The notes beneath the pieces were generated by a model. That model had not been told where the DNA came from. It made no database searches and saw only the letters and a program-made list of their open reading frames with translations. A stretch of 64,000 nucleotides of DNA from Plasmopara viticola. Lineage: Eukaryota; Oomycota; Peronosporomycetes; Peronosporales; Peronosporaceae. Numbering within the stretch: the first letter of the stretch is position 1; each line of letters opens with the position of its first letter. Location: positions 620,001 to 684,000 of the forward strand of contig MBPM02000016.1 in NCBI GenBank assembly GCA_001695595.3, in the 5' to 3' direction. Shown in pieces: positions 46,480-57,829 of the stretch. Position numbers and translations under genes: made by a program.

Positions 46480-47145
46480 ATGAGCGCCAACTCAAGCGAC
46501 GTGCTCAAAAATCTGTTAATCTTGCAGCTCGAGAGTGTCAAACGGCTTGTGAATGAGTACCACCAACAGACAGAGGCTTATGTTCAGCAATTTGGATACC
46601 TTCCGCTTTCACAGGACCCCGCAGAGGCCGCTCACGATGCGCGTATCGTGTTGAGGAGCCAAGCGTCGTCTTCACCTTCTCTAGTCGAGGGCTGTGCAGT
46701 CTCGGAAATTATACGAGACGCTACAAAGAAGCACTGCGGAGCTGACATGTGTGTCACGTCACCCGAACACCTTGAGCATTTTCTGACAATTGCAAAGAAT
46801 GACGTCAAGACTGCCGAGGATCGCGTGCACGCACTGTTTGTGCTAGATGCGACGCTAGCCAGCGCTCAACGTCGCAAAGAAATGCAGTCTCGATTTGAAG
46901 GTTTGCACGGCTATGACTTGCTAGTGGAGTGGCTTGCAATTAGCTGTAGCTACAACGACGAGACGTCCAAAGCCTTTACGGAGTTGCTGCTTCTGGTGCT
47001 GCACCGCAACGTACCTGCTACGTTATTTACCACGAAGACGGTGGTAAAGAATCTTACTACATACAAGAAAGTTACAAAGGGTAAGAAGAATAAAGCCCTA
47101 CTCCAGGATGTCATCACTCATTACCGAGAAAAGATCAACTCGTAG
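46480..47145 (+). CDS. Helical protein with TFIIS-N/TND-like C-terminal domain
   Basis: ATG-initiated frame of 221 residues without introns. The N-terminal 60 residues are helical (ILQLESVKRLVNEYHQQTEA). From about 95 onward the protein is all-helical, with LHGYDLLVEWLAIS, FTELLLLVLHRNVPATLF, KTVVKNLTTYKKVTK and ALLQDVITHYREKI. This order (a helix with GxxxLxxWL, then LLxxLxxxPxTxxxLxxTxVxKxLxxxKK and a final W/Y-containing helix) resembles the TFIIS N-terminal domain (TND) found in transcription elongation factors and PNUTS. Such domains bind short disordered peptides in elongation complexes. The match is by pattern only and the overall protein is not one I recognise. Same strand as the PH-PX gene 350 bp downstream. 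Confidence 0.7.
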   Translation: MSANSSDVLKNLLILQLESVKRLVNEYHQQTEAYVQQFGYLPLSQDPAEAAHDARIVLRSQASSSPSLVEGCAVSEIIRDATKKHCGADMCVTSPEHLEHFLTIAKNDVKTAEDRVHALFVLDATLASAQRRKEMQSRFEGLHGYDLLVEWLAISCSYNDETSKAFTELLLLVLHRNVPATLFTTKTVVKNLTTYKKVTKGKKNKALLQDVITHYREKINS

Positions 47146-47493
47146 CCTTAGATCAGACGTTTTAATTAATTTTATCGCAGTAGGAGGTTGCAAGTTGCTC
47201 AATGATATTTACCATAGATATGTACAAATTTGTAGTTGGCAAATACGACGGGCGCGAGACATCGAGGCCTTCGACGTTGCAGAATATTTAACGAAGAATA
47301 CTTACGTATGGTATGCAGACCCCTCTGACCAAAATTTTCATCAGGTAATTTGTGCATCTGTAAGTTTATTTACAGCACCATGCTGCAAAGCTAACGGACG
47401 ATAGCAAACGTAAGAATAGCCAGCCAGGGTTTGTCCCTTTCAGCATTCGTCTTTGATGTTTAGTCCGTCAAAGCAAGTTTGGATATACAAAGG
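47146..47493. other. Intergenic spacer
   Basis: About 350 bp between two plus-strand genes. No feature could be assigned beyond a possible acceptor-like CTTTCAG at about 47437-47443. Confidence 0.4.
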
Positions 47494-48920
47494 ATGGAAG
47501 GCTACCTGGATTACTTGGAAACGGCCGGTCCGCTTGGCTTTCATAAAAAATTCTGGGTACGCCGATTTTGTAAACTGAACGCAGCCTTCCATGTGCTCGA
47601 GATCTTTGCAGACGATACGCAGTACGAACGTAGGCGAAAGCTTGAGCTCCGTGGGGCGACCGTGTCGACAGCTGATGAGCTTGGCGGACTGTTAAACGAT
47701 GATAAAGTGGCAGCGGAAATGTCAAGAAGGTTCATTTTTAGACTCACAGAAAACGGCAAGAAGCATCACTACTTTTGTTCCGAGCTCAATGGTATTGTAT
47801 CCCCAACTTCGACGGCCTATGAAATGGCGTCAAAAACCCGCAATTATATGGAAAAATGGCTCCATGCTCTCCGAACGACGATTAGTGCCAAAGAAGAGAC
47901 CTCTTGTTCGGTCGATCCGATAGGAGGTGGCAACCTCAATGCTCAGATTGCGATCTCCATGAATCACATGCACCTTTCTGCTCGTATTTCAAATTGCGTC
48001 CGTGATAAGGGGCGAACCATGTTTGAAATTACAGTAAAGGCATGGATTTTAAACCGTGAGCTGGTAGACGAAGGTCAAAGTCAATATGGCAATTATGTCG
48101 ACAATTTTCAGGGTGGTAGTGACGTGTCGTGGCAGATTTTGGAGTATTCTTGCGCGTGGAAGATGATGAAGTCGACAGCAGATCTGCGCAACTTTGATGG
48201 ACAACTCCGGCAGTTTATTGGCTCAAGCATGGTAAAGCATGCGTTTCCGTCCTCTTTAATCGGTGACACACTTCAGCACTTTCATCTTCATGCATCTGCT
48301 ACCAAAAAGGAAGCGGAAACTCACCAGCGCATGCAGATATACGACACGTATTTGCAATCTCTCTTGCTTTTACCCGAACTTTCATTGTTCGGTAGCGATG
48401 CCAGCAAAATGTTTGATGCGTTTTTTGATATTTCTCCTCATCTCGTATCATTTCGAAAGTTGGAAAAGAAAAATAGGCTGAGAATGCACCTTCGTGACCG
48501 CAAAGTGGTGCCTTGGCAAGACCGGGAACGGTTCGAGGTAGTCTACAAGATGCACCTTCGGGTTAGTGCCACCCAAGGTGAGAACGCACGCCGTGTGTTA
48601 ACAGATCAGACTGTATCTCGCCACAAAAAGTCTACTACGAGTCATCACCATCATCGCAGTCGCCAAAGTTACCGGGAAATGAGTAATAGTTTGGCTGATA
48701 CGGAAGCGGGGGACTCCAATAATCTCGCTTTCAAGAAATTTAGCGCCGCTTCTCTTCCACCGCCTGTGTTAACAGCTGAGGTACGATTGCTTGTTGGGAG
48801 TCTCGGCAATAACTAACTTTGTTAATCATTCCGGTGCAGGAGTCACGACCCGTTGAAGCAATTCACGACAAAATTGCCCGAATTGGCCACCGCCTTATCA
48901 TTGAAGCGTTCGAAACATAA
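47494..48920 (+). CDS. PH domain and PX-like domain protein, two exons
   Basis: Exon 1 is 47494-48780 and exon 2 is 48840-48920, giving 455 residues. The intron runs GTACGA to GTGCAG with a good branch site (AACTAAC). The spliced end reads LTAE joined to ESRPVEAIHDKIARIGH. The start is the ATG at 47494 because the PH fold begins right there: MEGYLDYLETAGPLGFHKKF, WVRRFCKLN, then FIFRLTENGKKHHYFCSE and the closing helix MEKWLHALRTT (PH about 1-130). Residues 158-320 look like a PX domain: an N-terminal strand HMHLSARISNC, a long insert, and late helices YDTYLQSLLLLP...FFDISPHL. A basic His-rich patch follows (SHHHHRSR). Such proteins bind phosphoinositides at endosomal or plasma membranes. PH is firm, PX moderately so. 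Confidence 0.85.
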
Positions 48921-49161
48921 CATTGGACGAAAGCTGAATTTTTCTTCTGTATTGTGCATTGGAAGGCCAAAAGAGAATTACATACCGCTCACTTTAATTT
49001 TTACAGCGCTATAGCAGTCAATGGACGTACTAGGTGTATTAATTATTCTGCTGATGTCATCTTCAATCTCAAGTTTATACCGCGTTGCTTTATTGATTTA
49101 CACGAGCTTTGTCTGGTAAAGATGCTATAGAACCGACAAAAATTAACCCGTTCGAAGGGTT

Positions 49162-50097
49162 TCATTCGCAAATCGTTTCTGGCACCAAACTCTGGGTAGA
49201 CTTCTGTTCCATTACAGTAACTTCTTTCTCAACACATGAGGAGACAGATTGTTTGAACTTGGCAACCATACCAACTGTAGCATTGGCTGAGGCAGGCAGT
49301 GTCAGCGCCGAAATTTGTGCAACCAACTGATTTCTTGACTTTCTACCTGTAGCTTGAGAGCCTGTACTTTTATCAGACCCTCTTCCCAATCGACGCCCTT
49401 TAGCCAATCTTGCATTATGCAATTGTAGATTGTCAGGATCTACGGGATCACCAAGTTCTCGGAGTATTTGCAATGCCTCCTGGTGCTCAGCTTTCAAATC
49501 TGAGAGAGAGACATCATTTCGAGCCTTCAATCGATGCGAAGCGGCTCTTTTTGAAGACGCTTTGCGAAATGCAACGATAGAGGACTTCGTTGACAATATC
49601 TGCTTCGAGCCTAGCAGATCTTTGTCAAAAAGCACCTCAGCATTCGCAGCTGGAGGAAAGCGCTTCTTCACAGCACCTTTTCTCCTAACTTTTGCATTAC
49701 TATCAGTGCTTGATAAGTCGATAGAATTCCTTGCACGGAATTGCATACTCCGCGTCAAAGCTGTAGGAGGAGTTGTCGAAGGCGAAAGAGCGTCGGGTGG
49801 ACATTCAAAAGTAAGCCCCTCACTACTCTGTCGAGCCAGGTTATGCTTCTTTCGATTTAACTTGATACTTCGCGTTAGTTCTCTAAACTTGATCGCGAGC
49901 GCTAAGTCCAGTGGTGGCACAACAGGACTGCTGGATGTATGGACGTCGTTTATGTCCATGGCTCCAGTAGCTCTTGAGAATTTGAAGACTGGAGAGTCAT
50001 CAGTATGACTGATAGCATACTCGGATTTACAACCTGAGAAGTCTGATACACTCCTGTCTGTCGATGAAAAAGAAATATCTTGACAGCGCTTCACCAT
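49162..50097 (-). CDS. Basic, probably disordered protein, unrecognised
   Basis: ATG-initiated frame of 311 residues, no introns seen, convergent with the PH-PX gene (240 bp apart). Rich in Ser, Lys and Arg. A short motif is repeated: LTRSIKLNRKKHN (74-86) and LTRSMQFRARNSI (114-126). Basic patches occur at KVRRKGAVKKRF and KGRRLGRG. A helical segment LKAEHQEALQILRELGDPV (201-219) is the best-ordered part. No signal peptide or membrane segment. The full-length open frame beside two real genes supports it as a gene; function unknown, possibly nuclear from its basic clusters. Confidence 0.65.
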   Translation of the reverse strand: MVKRCQDISFSSTDRSVSDFSGCKSEYAISHTDDSPVFKFSRATGAMDINDVHTSSSPVVPPLDLALAIKFRELTRSIKLNRKKHNLARQSSEGLTFECPPDALSPSTTPPTALTRSMQFRARNSIDLSSTDSNAKVRRKGAVKKRFPPAANAEVLFDKDLLGSKQILSTKSSIVAFRKASSKRAASHRLKARNDVSLSDLKAEHQEALQILRELGDPVDPDNLQLHNARLAKGRRLGRGSDKSTGSQATGRKSRNQLVAQISALTLPASANATVGMVAKFKQSVSSCVEKEVTVMEQKSTQSLVPETICE

Positions 50098-50249
50098 TTC
50101 AGTTTTGGCTACCTGAAAGCTTTTATTTCTGGTTTAATTTAAACTGACAAATTTTTTGACTCGAGTAAAAATAAATAGTAGTGATGTCAAACATTAGGTG
50201 TGATAATTAAATAGGAAACGCCAGGACTTTGCACGCTTGCAAAATCATA

Positions 50250-51340
50250 GTGTCGTTCGATAGACGTACGTGCACCTCTACATTCACCCCTTCACTGATT
50301 GTCAGCAACATCCTCGCCAGCTTGCGTCGCTTTATCGGTTCTTCAATTCTAAAAGAGTGATATCTGCACATTAAGTTGGAGGCTGCGCAAGTAGCATCCT
50401 GATCACGGCAAAAGTTTGTTGTCTTGATGACGACAAGATTGTTCGTCTCTAATGCTTAGTCAAGTCATTTAACAGTGCTATTACGAGATAATTAAGTGCG
50501 ATCAGTTCCGACAAAATATAGAAGCCGGGACCTGATTTTACGACCTTCTTCACTTCGATCAGTACTTCACTTCAGTCAACAACTTAGGAGCACACAATAC
50601 AAGGGTATCCGTCTGCTTAGCAAGATCTATTTCGTGACCAAAAACTGCAACGCTAACAATGTTCTAGCCTTTATCTTCCATGTCAAACACGCAAAGCTTC
50701 TTCTCGACAATGTGCTCGCCAAAAGAAGTTGTGTTTCATGTACTCGCGAAATCGTTCTCGTTGCTGCTTTTTAATGAGCGCAATGTCTCCACCACGTCTA
50801 TCGCAAACGCTTTCCCACTCGAAGCCTATAGTAAAACCAATTAGGGTTTTAGCCTGCGTTTGATCTGCACCACTCGCCCGTGCATCTCGTCAACTATTTA
50901 TTGCCATTTTTCGCTGACATCGATTTCTCACGAGCCGCAGCTTCAAGAAAATCTATTGAGATGTACATCTCTGTGATGCCAGGCTTTTACTCGTTCGCTA
51001 AGTAGGTATCGGCATCGAACGTCCCTTTTTGTATCATATTTGAATAGACACTGTCGTCTTGCCTTTTTTGTTTAAAGAAGTTTGCATGCCAGGTCGCTCT
51101 TGAGCCACGCGTCGCCCTTCCGCACTAAGTGCAGCGTCAGTGCCCTTGCGCCGGAGAAAAAGCCATCTTTGTATCGCATTTTGTCACATATGGCATCCTG
51201 TAGTGCGCTAACTTGGGCAGCACGTGCGGTCTTAACAATAAACACGCTTTCTTCGTCATGTACGGCGCACTGGATCTATTCACGAAAAAGTTCAAAATTA
51301 CAAAGCGAGAATAGATTGCAAATTTGATACCCTTCTCAAC
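50250..51340 (-). pseudogene. Second Crinkler (CRN)-like effector relic
   Basis: Minus-strand blocks: SVFIVKTARAAQVSALQDAI, then MRYKDGFFSGARALTLHLVR running into KGDAWLKSDLACKLL and a stop. This follows the CRN N-terminal pattern: a xLxxAI helix, LxLFLAK-like LTLHLVRK, and the WL motif here DAWL. A later block, KPGITEMYISIDFLEAAARE, sits where CRNs carry the HVLVVVP strand. The remaining C-terminal part (about 50250-50870) is broken and not assignable. No start codon or intact frame survives. Not obviously the same CRN subtype as the one at 24-25 kb. Confidence 0.5.
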
Positions 51341-52795
51341 TCGATGACAAGAATGACGTCAGACAACATAGATGGTTTTTTAGTACAAAGAGTTAGCCTT
51401 TTAAGCAGTGTACCTTTGAAGTTAATACATGCGATAATAGACTAGTATGAGCTGATCGGTATCCGAGCAAAAAAAGGATCGAAAGATAAGCATGCAACAA
51501 AAATCGGATGAGTCGCCATGGGTCACGCGACACTTTCCACTCAATGACAACCTACCAAATAGACTTTAAGTACAAGAGTCACCATGAGTCATCGAGTCAC
51601 CACGACATATGAAAAGTCGTTCCTTTGCCCACTTTGTGAGCCTTCATAGCAATTTTTTTAATTTTCAGAGTGAAATGATAGCGCGTGAACTTTGTTTAAA
51701 TGCGAGTGCGATAAACGAACAGGCTTGCCATGTATAATCGTAACAGCTTCCGCATGACTTAATTCACTTCAAATTTCTCTTACATTTTTATGAAGTACCC
51801 GGATTTCTACATACAGAGCGTTATACTTTTTTTAAAATAAGCAGGGCTGAATCGCTCAGTCGGGATGCGATAACAATTCTACCACTCGTGAAACCAAGTC
51901 AAAACGCTACCATGAAAAATTGTATCAAATTTGTCGTCCAAGCAACTGATCAGACTTTACAAGGCCAGCATGCGAACGAGCAATGGTCATCAACATCAGC
52001 ATTCACTGTCCAAACAAATACAAAATTGCTTCGTTTTAAAGTCACTCAACGTCAAATTAGAAAACTATCGCGCTCAAGATGAGCACTTCTATGAGCAGAG
52101 AGAGTTTCATTTTTTCATTATATGCCATGTGCAAATTGATTAAAATACCGAGACGTACACTACGATTTGACAAGAGTTGAGTCTGCAAAACAAGGCTGTA
52201 AAGCTGGACAACGAAGGAAGGAGAGATAGCTCGTCTCTAGAAAGTTGCCATACGTATGATAAAGTATTTTATCTCAGACCTTATTTGGTGAGCTGACAAA
52301 AGCAAAGCCATTGTATTACTTAAGCCTGTGTTTGGTTTCGCACGCCGTAGTCGATTGTACATTATACACTTGGTTTTTAATGTGTAAGTTTCATGCTCAC
52401 TCTTGAGAAGGGTGCTACTTGTCTTCAGATAATGAAGCTCATTTTAATGACGTAAAGAACGCTATGCTTATCGACATGGTCAAGTCATGTCTTACATTCT
52501 TGACTACTACGCTTGGACCAGTAAGCTGCTATAGCGCAATTAAATTTGACACCGAGGGGAGCATAATTATGCAAATGTTTTCTTAAAGTAAAGTTCTTTC
52601 AACGCTATTTAAGAGATAAAACGAAAAGTCAATGTCGATATGTATGATTTAACACATCACTTAGTCCATTAAATCCAATCTCCTTGCTATCCTACACGTA
52701 TTAATTGCGAGAAGAGCGATCTACACGACAAGTTACTTCACAGCACCACTGCCACCAATAGCAGCCACAGCGAAAAAGCAAATCAAACAAACTTG
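51341..52795. other. No gene seen; GAGTCACC-type motifs
   Basis: No supported coding region. GAGTCACC motifs at 51576-51583 and 51594-51601 match the motif in the repeat at 19.3 kb and 23.5 kb and lie on the left side of viral copy 2. Confidence 0.45.
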
Positions 52796-53116
52796 TCAGA
52801 TAGGAAACATTTTGGTGCTCCGAAATAGATAGAGAAAGCTGCCAAAAAAAGTGGTGTCTTTGCTAGACGCACCGTTTGAGCCTGAGCCAGCGTCTGTTGC
52901 CAATTCCGCTTTGACGACAAAGTCAGGGTCACCACTGCGTGGCTTTGAACCTTGAAGCAGGCATAGAGGCCGTCGAGAAATAGGTAGGTCTTTCTTCTCG
53001 CAGCAAGAAAGCGCGAAGAATTGCCTTTTCTGTTCGTTGATCAAGTGTCTTTGATATACGAAGCGATCATCGAGTAAATACGATAGCGAACATATTGACA
53101 AGCTGGTCCATCGCAT
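52796..53116 (-). CDS. Possible 106-residue protein, unrecognised
   Basis: ATG-initiated frame (MRWTSLSICSLSYLLDDRFV...) ending FRSTKMFPI. A mildly hydrophobic N-terminus and a Gly/Ser stretch (ATDAGSGSNGASSKD) are visible, but no domain. The surrounding DNA is decayed. It may be a small gene or a chance frame. Confidence 0.2.
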   Translation of the reverse strand: MRWTSLSICSLSYLLDDRFVYQRHLINEQKRQFFALSCCEKKDLPISRRPLCLLQGSKPRSGDPDFVVKAELATDAGSGSNGASSKDTTFFGSFLYLFRSTKMFPI

Positions 53117-53264
53117 TTAAAATTTCGCAGAGTTCGAGCTTGTTTTAAAATCGACAAATCTCGATAACTTGCTTGTATCTTATGCCTTCGTGGATCTTTA
53201 GCGGAACTTTGAAAAAGATGAAAGTTTAGTCAAGCCTGTGGATCTCCTCGATCAGTATGAGCGA

Positions 53265-53326
53265 GACTTTATCAATTACTTTTGAAAAATGTAACTACAT
53301 TTTTTCAAACAGTAATTGACAAAGTC
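53265..53326. repeat. 62-bp near-perfect palindrome
   Basis: GACTTTATCAATTACT at the left end is mirrored by AGTAATTGACAAAGTC at the right. The arms of about 29 bp differ by two mismatches and one indel around a 2-3 base centre. It can form a long hairpin and lies about 400 bp left of the first recognisable gene of viral copy 2. Confidence 0.85.
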
Positions 53327-53709
53327 ACTTTACGAGGGTTTGATCACTTGCATAATTAGCGCTTAGACCACTTAGTCAATCGCTTGAAGATGCTCGAAGT
53401 CGCTATTGGAAAAATAATCCATCAGTTGAAATGAAATATATATAATAACTTCATACAAAAAATCGTGTTCTCCGCGTCGTATAGTGGACCCTATTTTTTT
53501 TCTGGTGCATCTCCGCCTTGGGGGCAACGCTGTTATTGTAAAGCAAATTGTCCAGTAAATATATGCTTGTCGATCTGTGATTACAGTATGACGGAGCTTT
53601 AGCTTTCAAAATATATATCCAACACTTTCCATTGCCTAAAAAAACAAATTGTCTTCAAACTCTTCTGTGTCAAAGCACTTTTTCTTTCTGATCGTACATA
53701 CAAAATAAA

Positions 53710-53900
53710 ATGAGCTATTTTGATTCTATTAGATATAAACAATTAGTAGCTTTTCAACAATTTCGATATCGATTCTTGCAGCAATTGATTTCAGTCAGTA
53801 CGCAATTGCCCTCTAAATTGGCCAGCTATTTCGACGACAACGACATACAAAAGTATTCTTCGTGGTGGTACATACTTGTCAAAAGACGCCTTTGATATTA
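53710..53900 (+). pseudogene. Virion-like protein of viral element, copy 2 (fragment)
   Basis: The plus strand reads AFQQFRYRF in one frame and IDFSQYAIAL in the next, the counterpart of QYRFSQPIDFSQYEIAL at 13584-13832. A one-base shift breaks it. Its strand relative to the GIY-YIG gene is opposite to that in copy 1. Confidence 0.45.
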
Positions 53901-54299
53901 GATAATCTCAATTTGACTAGCAACACGAATATAATTTCATCTCATGTGCTGAGAAATCGTTGGGTTACACGATACAATTTGCGTGAAATTCGTTAAAAAA
54001 TATCACGAGCGACATTACTACAAGCGGCTTAAAAACAATGCGAAGCATTGCTAACATAACTCGGCTCCAGGTAACTGATAATGCATTTGGCTCTGTCATT
54101 ATAGTCAGCCCAGTTACGTTCCCTGCGGCTTTAACAACTTGCTGTAGTGTTTGCTACAGTAGCCGCATTTGAAGGTACTTCAATGGAGAAAATAAATGTG
54201 AAAGTTTATTGGCGTAGAAATAGCGTCTCCTAGGAAGTGTCCTCGTATCGAGGGCTTTCGACCTGGGTAATTAAACAACATTCGTCGTGTTTGTACTTG

Positions 54300-54600
54300 A
54301 TGTACGTAATAAACCACAGTCATGATCGGCTATATTTGCGAAGTTGTTCGTTGCCAAAGCGACATCTGTTATATTGGCTCTACAGAACCAATTTACTTAG
54401 CGAGTCAAATTGCAATCTTTAAATAAAGAAATATGGTCCGTATGAAGTCAACTATACAGTAATTAAGCAGTATAAGGCTGATGATAGACCTCAATTGCTT
54501 GCTTGCGAAACCTAATGAATCAAAAAATGCAAGAGAACTTGTGGAGTTACTTGTTTATGCGCGCTATCAAAAAGCAAGGGTACGATGAGAACATGAAAGA
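54300..54600 (+). pseudogene. GIY-YIG-type nuclease, copy 2, decayed
   Basis: Reads YICEVVRCQSDICYIGSTEP on the plus strand, with an intact YIGST signature. After a stop and frameshift comes KYGPYEV, with KNARELV at 54526-54546, matching TNLRELV in copy 1. The C-terminal zinc motif of copy 1 was not found here. Confidence 0.5.
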
Positions 54601-54699
54601 TTTTAAGCACCTTAAAAGGTCGAAAGCAGTGCAAAACTGATTTTCATGTCTTTGCACATGACAAAATAAAACTGTGCTAAGTGTACTTCTAAGATCTAT

Positions 54700-54860
54700 C
54701 CGATGTAATATAGTATCGTAATGCGTGTCAAAATAAAAAAAATCTCTTTGGTTTCGATCACTTTGTTCTTTAAAGCCCGCTGATAAATAAGAAGGAATAC
54801 TTTGGGACTCTCCGCTCGTTTGAATAGAGTTCCTTCGCCAATTACACGTTCGTTCTTGAC
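54700..54860 (-). pseudogene. SGESQ-motif viral protein, copy 2
   Basis: The minus frame contains QTSGESQSI at about 54800-54830; the nucleotides match 17200-17230 in copy 1. The remainder is too diverged to align by eye. Confidence 0.35.
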
Positions 54861-56879
54861 GATCGAGGTTATATTCGTAGTGCATCCTCGCTCTACATTT
54901 GCAAAGCTTTTTTATTTGCTCCTGGTGAGATTTTGCCACCTGCCTTGCCTAGCGGACCTATGTTGCCCAATTAAGAAACTTGGCTACCCACCTCTGGTGA
55001 TGGAATGTTATTGATAGGGCTGTGTAGCCCCCTGTGTCGTATGGACCCTCTCGTTTATTATCCGCAGTTGGTGGTGCTATGCCATACGTTCCAGCAAGTG
55101 CTGTCATTGGAACTGGGTTACTTGCTAAGAAACGATCCAGAATGCATTGTCCCGCCTACCTATGTAGGGAAAATCATAACTTTTATACCTCCTATGTGCG
55201 CGTAACTGCTCTCTCTTCTTAGAAGAGCCGTGACTCACTAAAGCACTGTTGCGTGAGTTTGGGTGGATGACACCTATGCCTTTTCTCCAGGATCACTTGA
55301 TTCTTCTTTTCCAGTATAGAGCACCAGTCAACCAATTTTGGTGGACCAAAATCATTTGCTAGCGCGCGAAGTTTCTCGACGTACCCCAATTTACAAGAAT
55401 CAAATGTTTTTACAACCTCGATGCAGTGTCGCGTCGTTGCATGATAGGTTGTGAAAATCCATACATCGTTTTGCCGGAAGTATGTTGTTCATTTGCTGAC
55501 TCTCAAATGCACTTGACATAGCGTAACATGCTGCTCATCTTCTTGATTTTACAAGCTGCAAAGACAAAATATTCCGTTGTATAATAAGTAGAGCGCCATT
55601 GGAAGAATGTTCATTCGCCCGCACGAATCACGACTTGAATTAGTGCTTTCAATCTGATACTTTGAATGATAATAAAGATTTTAGCTTACGCCGCGGAACC
55701 GAAGAAGATTCAATGATTTGAAATGAACATCACAATTGCACGGCTACGGGTATGCGCAGTGCAATATTTGTCATAGTAAGCGGTCAGCCGAAACACAGAA
55801 GAAATCGCACGAGACAAAGCACATCTTGTCAATACTTTTGTCGCAATTTTAAAGGCATCACTTGTTTTGGATGAATCAAATCATAATAAAAAATCTTGCA
55901 TCGTACAGCTCCATACTCGTCCCTACCTGCCGCATTAGAATGCGTTCGCTCGATATGAACGAAAAAGAGCTGCATATTTCGTAGGCATTTAGAAGCTATG
56001 CACCGATAAGAATATCGGCGAGCTACATTTCAAGAGCACCAACATGAACGACATGGTCAACATAATGCAAAAATTCCAATTTAAAGTGCATCTTTTCTTG
56101 ACTTTTAGGTTGCAAAGTTCTGATCATATCAATACTTAATCTACACTTTGCCGTTATATATGGCTTACCCACACTTGTACCACTATGTATTTCCAGGCAT
56201 TCGAAACGCAGACCTTGCATATTTTCTCTTCATAAGATTAAATGCTTACAATTATACAAAAAAGTTGCGTTGAATTGCGAAGTATTCGTGATCATTGAGT
56301 GCTGGTCTATCGTTTACAGAAATGAGGGAATGCTTACTCAAGCTTACTACTGCTGATCAATAAGTAACAGTTATGAAGGTTGCCTTCTTTCTTTACTATA
56401 GGGCAAGCTGCATTTTTTGATACTTTAAACAGCATATTTGCGTACACAATAACATTAAAACAGCATACTATTCGTACGCTTTACTTCGAAGTCCGTAAGT
56501 TGTTTCGTATAAAAGCATACGAGTTTGGCGCTTTGAGAAGTAGAGATATGAGCCTAAACAGATAAGCCTAGTGCACTCTTACATATATCGTTCTTTTTTG
56601 CTCCATCTGTATCAAATCTCGATGCTTCACAGCCAAAAAAATGCGCAAAAAGCTACTTTGTCCACGGTATATCCTGTCTATTTGCACTAATTTGCAGTGA
56701 CTAGAAATATTCGATCGCAAAAAGCTATTGACTAACATTCCTGGCCCTTGTGTGGTGGAAGTGGTGCAATATGTTCTGCAAATCCAGTAGAGTAATTGCA
56801 TTGATACAAATTAGCAAGTTCCACTAAACATGCGATTTGAAGTAGGTCCTAAAATGTCAGTGATACCTCTCAAGCTTTG
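54861..56879. other. Interior of viral copy 2, unassigned
   Basis: At 55034-55222 (plus) a frame reads SRLLSAVGGAMPYVPASAVI followed by GTGLLAKKRSR, a Gly/Ala-rich hydrophobic stretch with a basic end of the kind seen in minor capsid proteins. At about 55300-55420 (minus) KLRALANDFGPPKLVDWCSI is conserved-looking but unknown. A 65-codon minus frame at 56023-56220 is unassigned. Confidence 0.3.
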
Positions 56880-57085
56880 CTCGTGATCATTAAGAGTGAG
56901 CTGCTTGCGTACGACGAGTACTACGGCCACAGCGATAGGATCGAGGGTCTAAATTGTCGATAACGTAAAATGTGTGACCAGATGGAATCACACGAGGCCT
57001 TGCCAAAACAAGAGGGTCGAAATAAAACATATCGCTATTAAAGACTGCCATCCAACCTTTCTCCCCGATCATCCAATTGCCCATG
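56880..57085 (-). pseudogene. Adenain/Ulp1-like protease, copy 2 (fragment)
   Basis: Reads MGNWMIGEKGWMAVFNSDMF followed by YFDPLVL, aligning with MIGDQHWMAV...KAYFDSL of copy 1. The catalytic His of HW is Gly here, while the Asp (FD) is kept. Flanking nucleotides (CCGATCAT, then a stretch with ACGCAA) also match copy 1 near 20215-20255. Confidence 0.5.
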
Positions 57086-57829
57086 GTTATTACGCAACAC
57101 TCTTTGCTCTTCTTGAATTTTGTTTGAAGACAAATTAATCTTTTTTCCTTCAGTGAGTTGACGCGTTATATGAGTTGATTTTCCGTCGTTCGAAAAAATT
57201 CTATAAAATTTTTTTCGATCATAGTGCTTCGTGATTTCGGTAAGTATAACATAGTTATAATCAATGTGATTAGTGAAATTATCAAATTTGTAGTCAGTAT
57301 CAAATTAGTTGCCGATTCTGCTTAACCACCATCAAATCAGTTGCAACTACCAAACCCATTTATAAGAATAAACAATGAGGAAGAGAAGAAAATGTACGAC
57401 AAAGGCCACTTGCTAGTAGCACTACGGAGATGCATCGCAGTAGGGAAAGGTGTGGATGTGTCGAGCGCTACAAAGATACCATACACTATAGTGTATGTAA
57501 ATAAACATTGATATGAAGATGAGACAAGGAAGTAGGAGAAGAGTACGTATGAGGTCAACGGACCTTTTAGCTTGCAATCGAATTTCGAAGCTTTTGTGTA
57601 GCAATTATAGCGGTTGATGTGAAGGGCTACTAATTCGATGACACAGCTTCAATTGCTGAATTTTTTACGTTGTTTTGTAATTAATATTCATTCGCCTGTA
57701 ATGCGACTTATTGCATGCGTTCGTATTGTCTATTGCCTCTTCCACTGCATACCTGGATTCGCACATATTGTACAAAACGATTCGCATAAGCATCGAGAAA
57801 CGGCTACCACTTCAATGATTTACGTTACA

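Noticed and set aside
49430..50008. Plus-strand 192-codon frame
   Set aside because: Exact antisense of the basic protein gene at 49162-50097, which has the proper ATG and composition.
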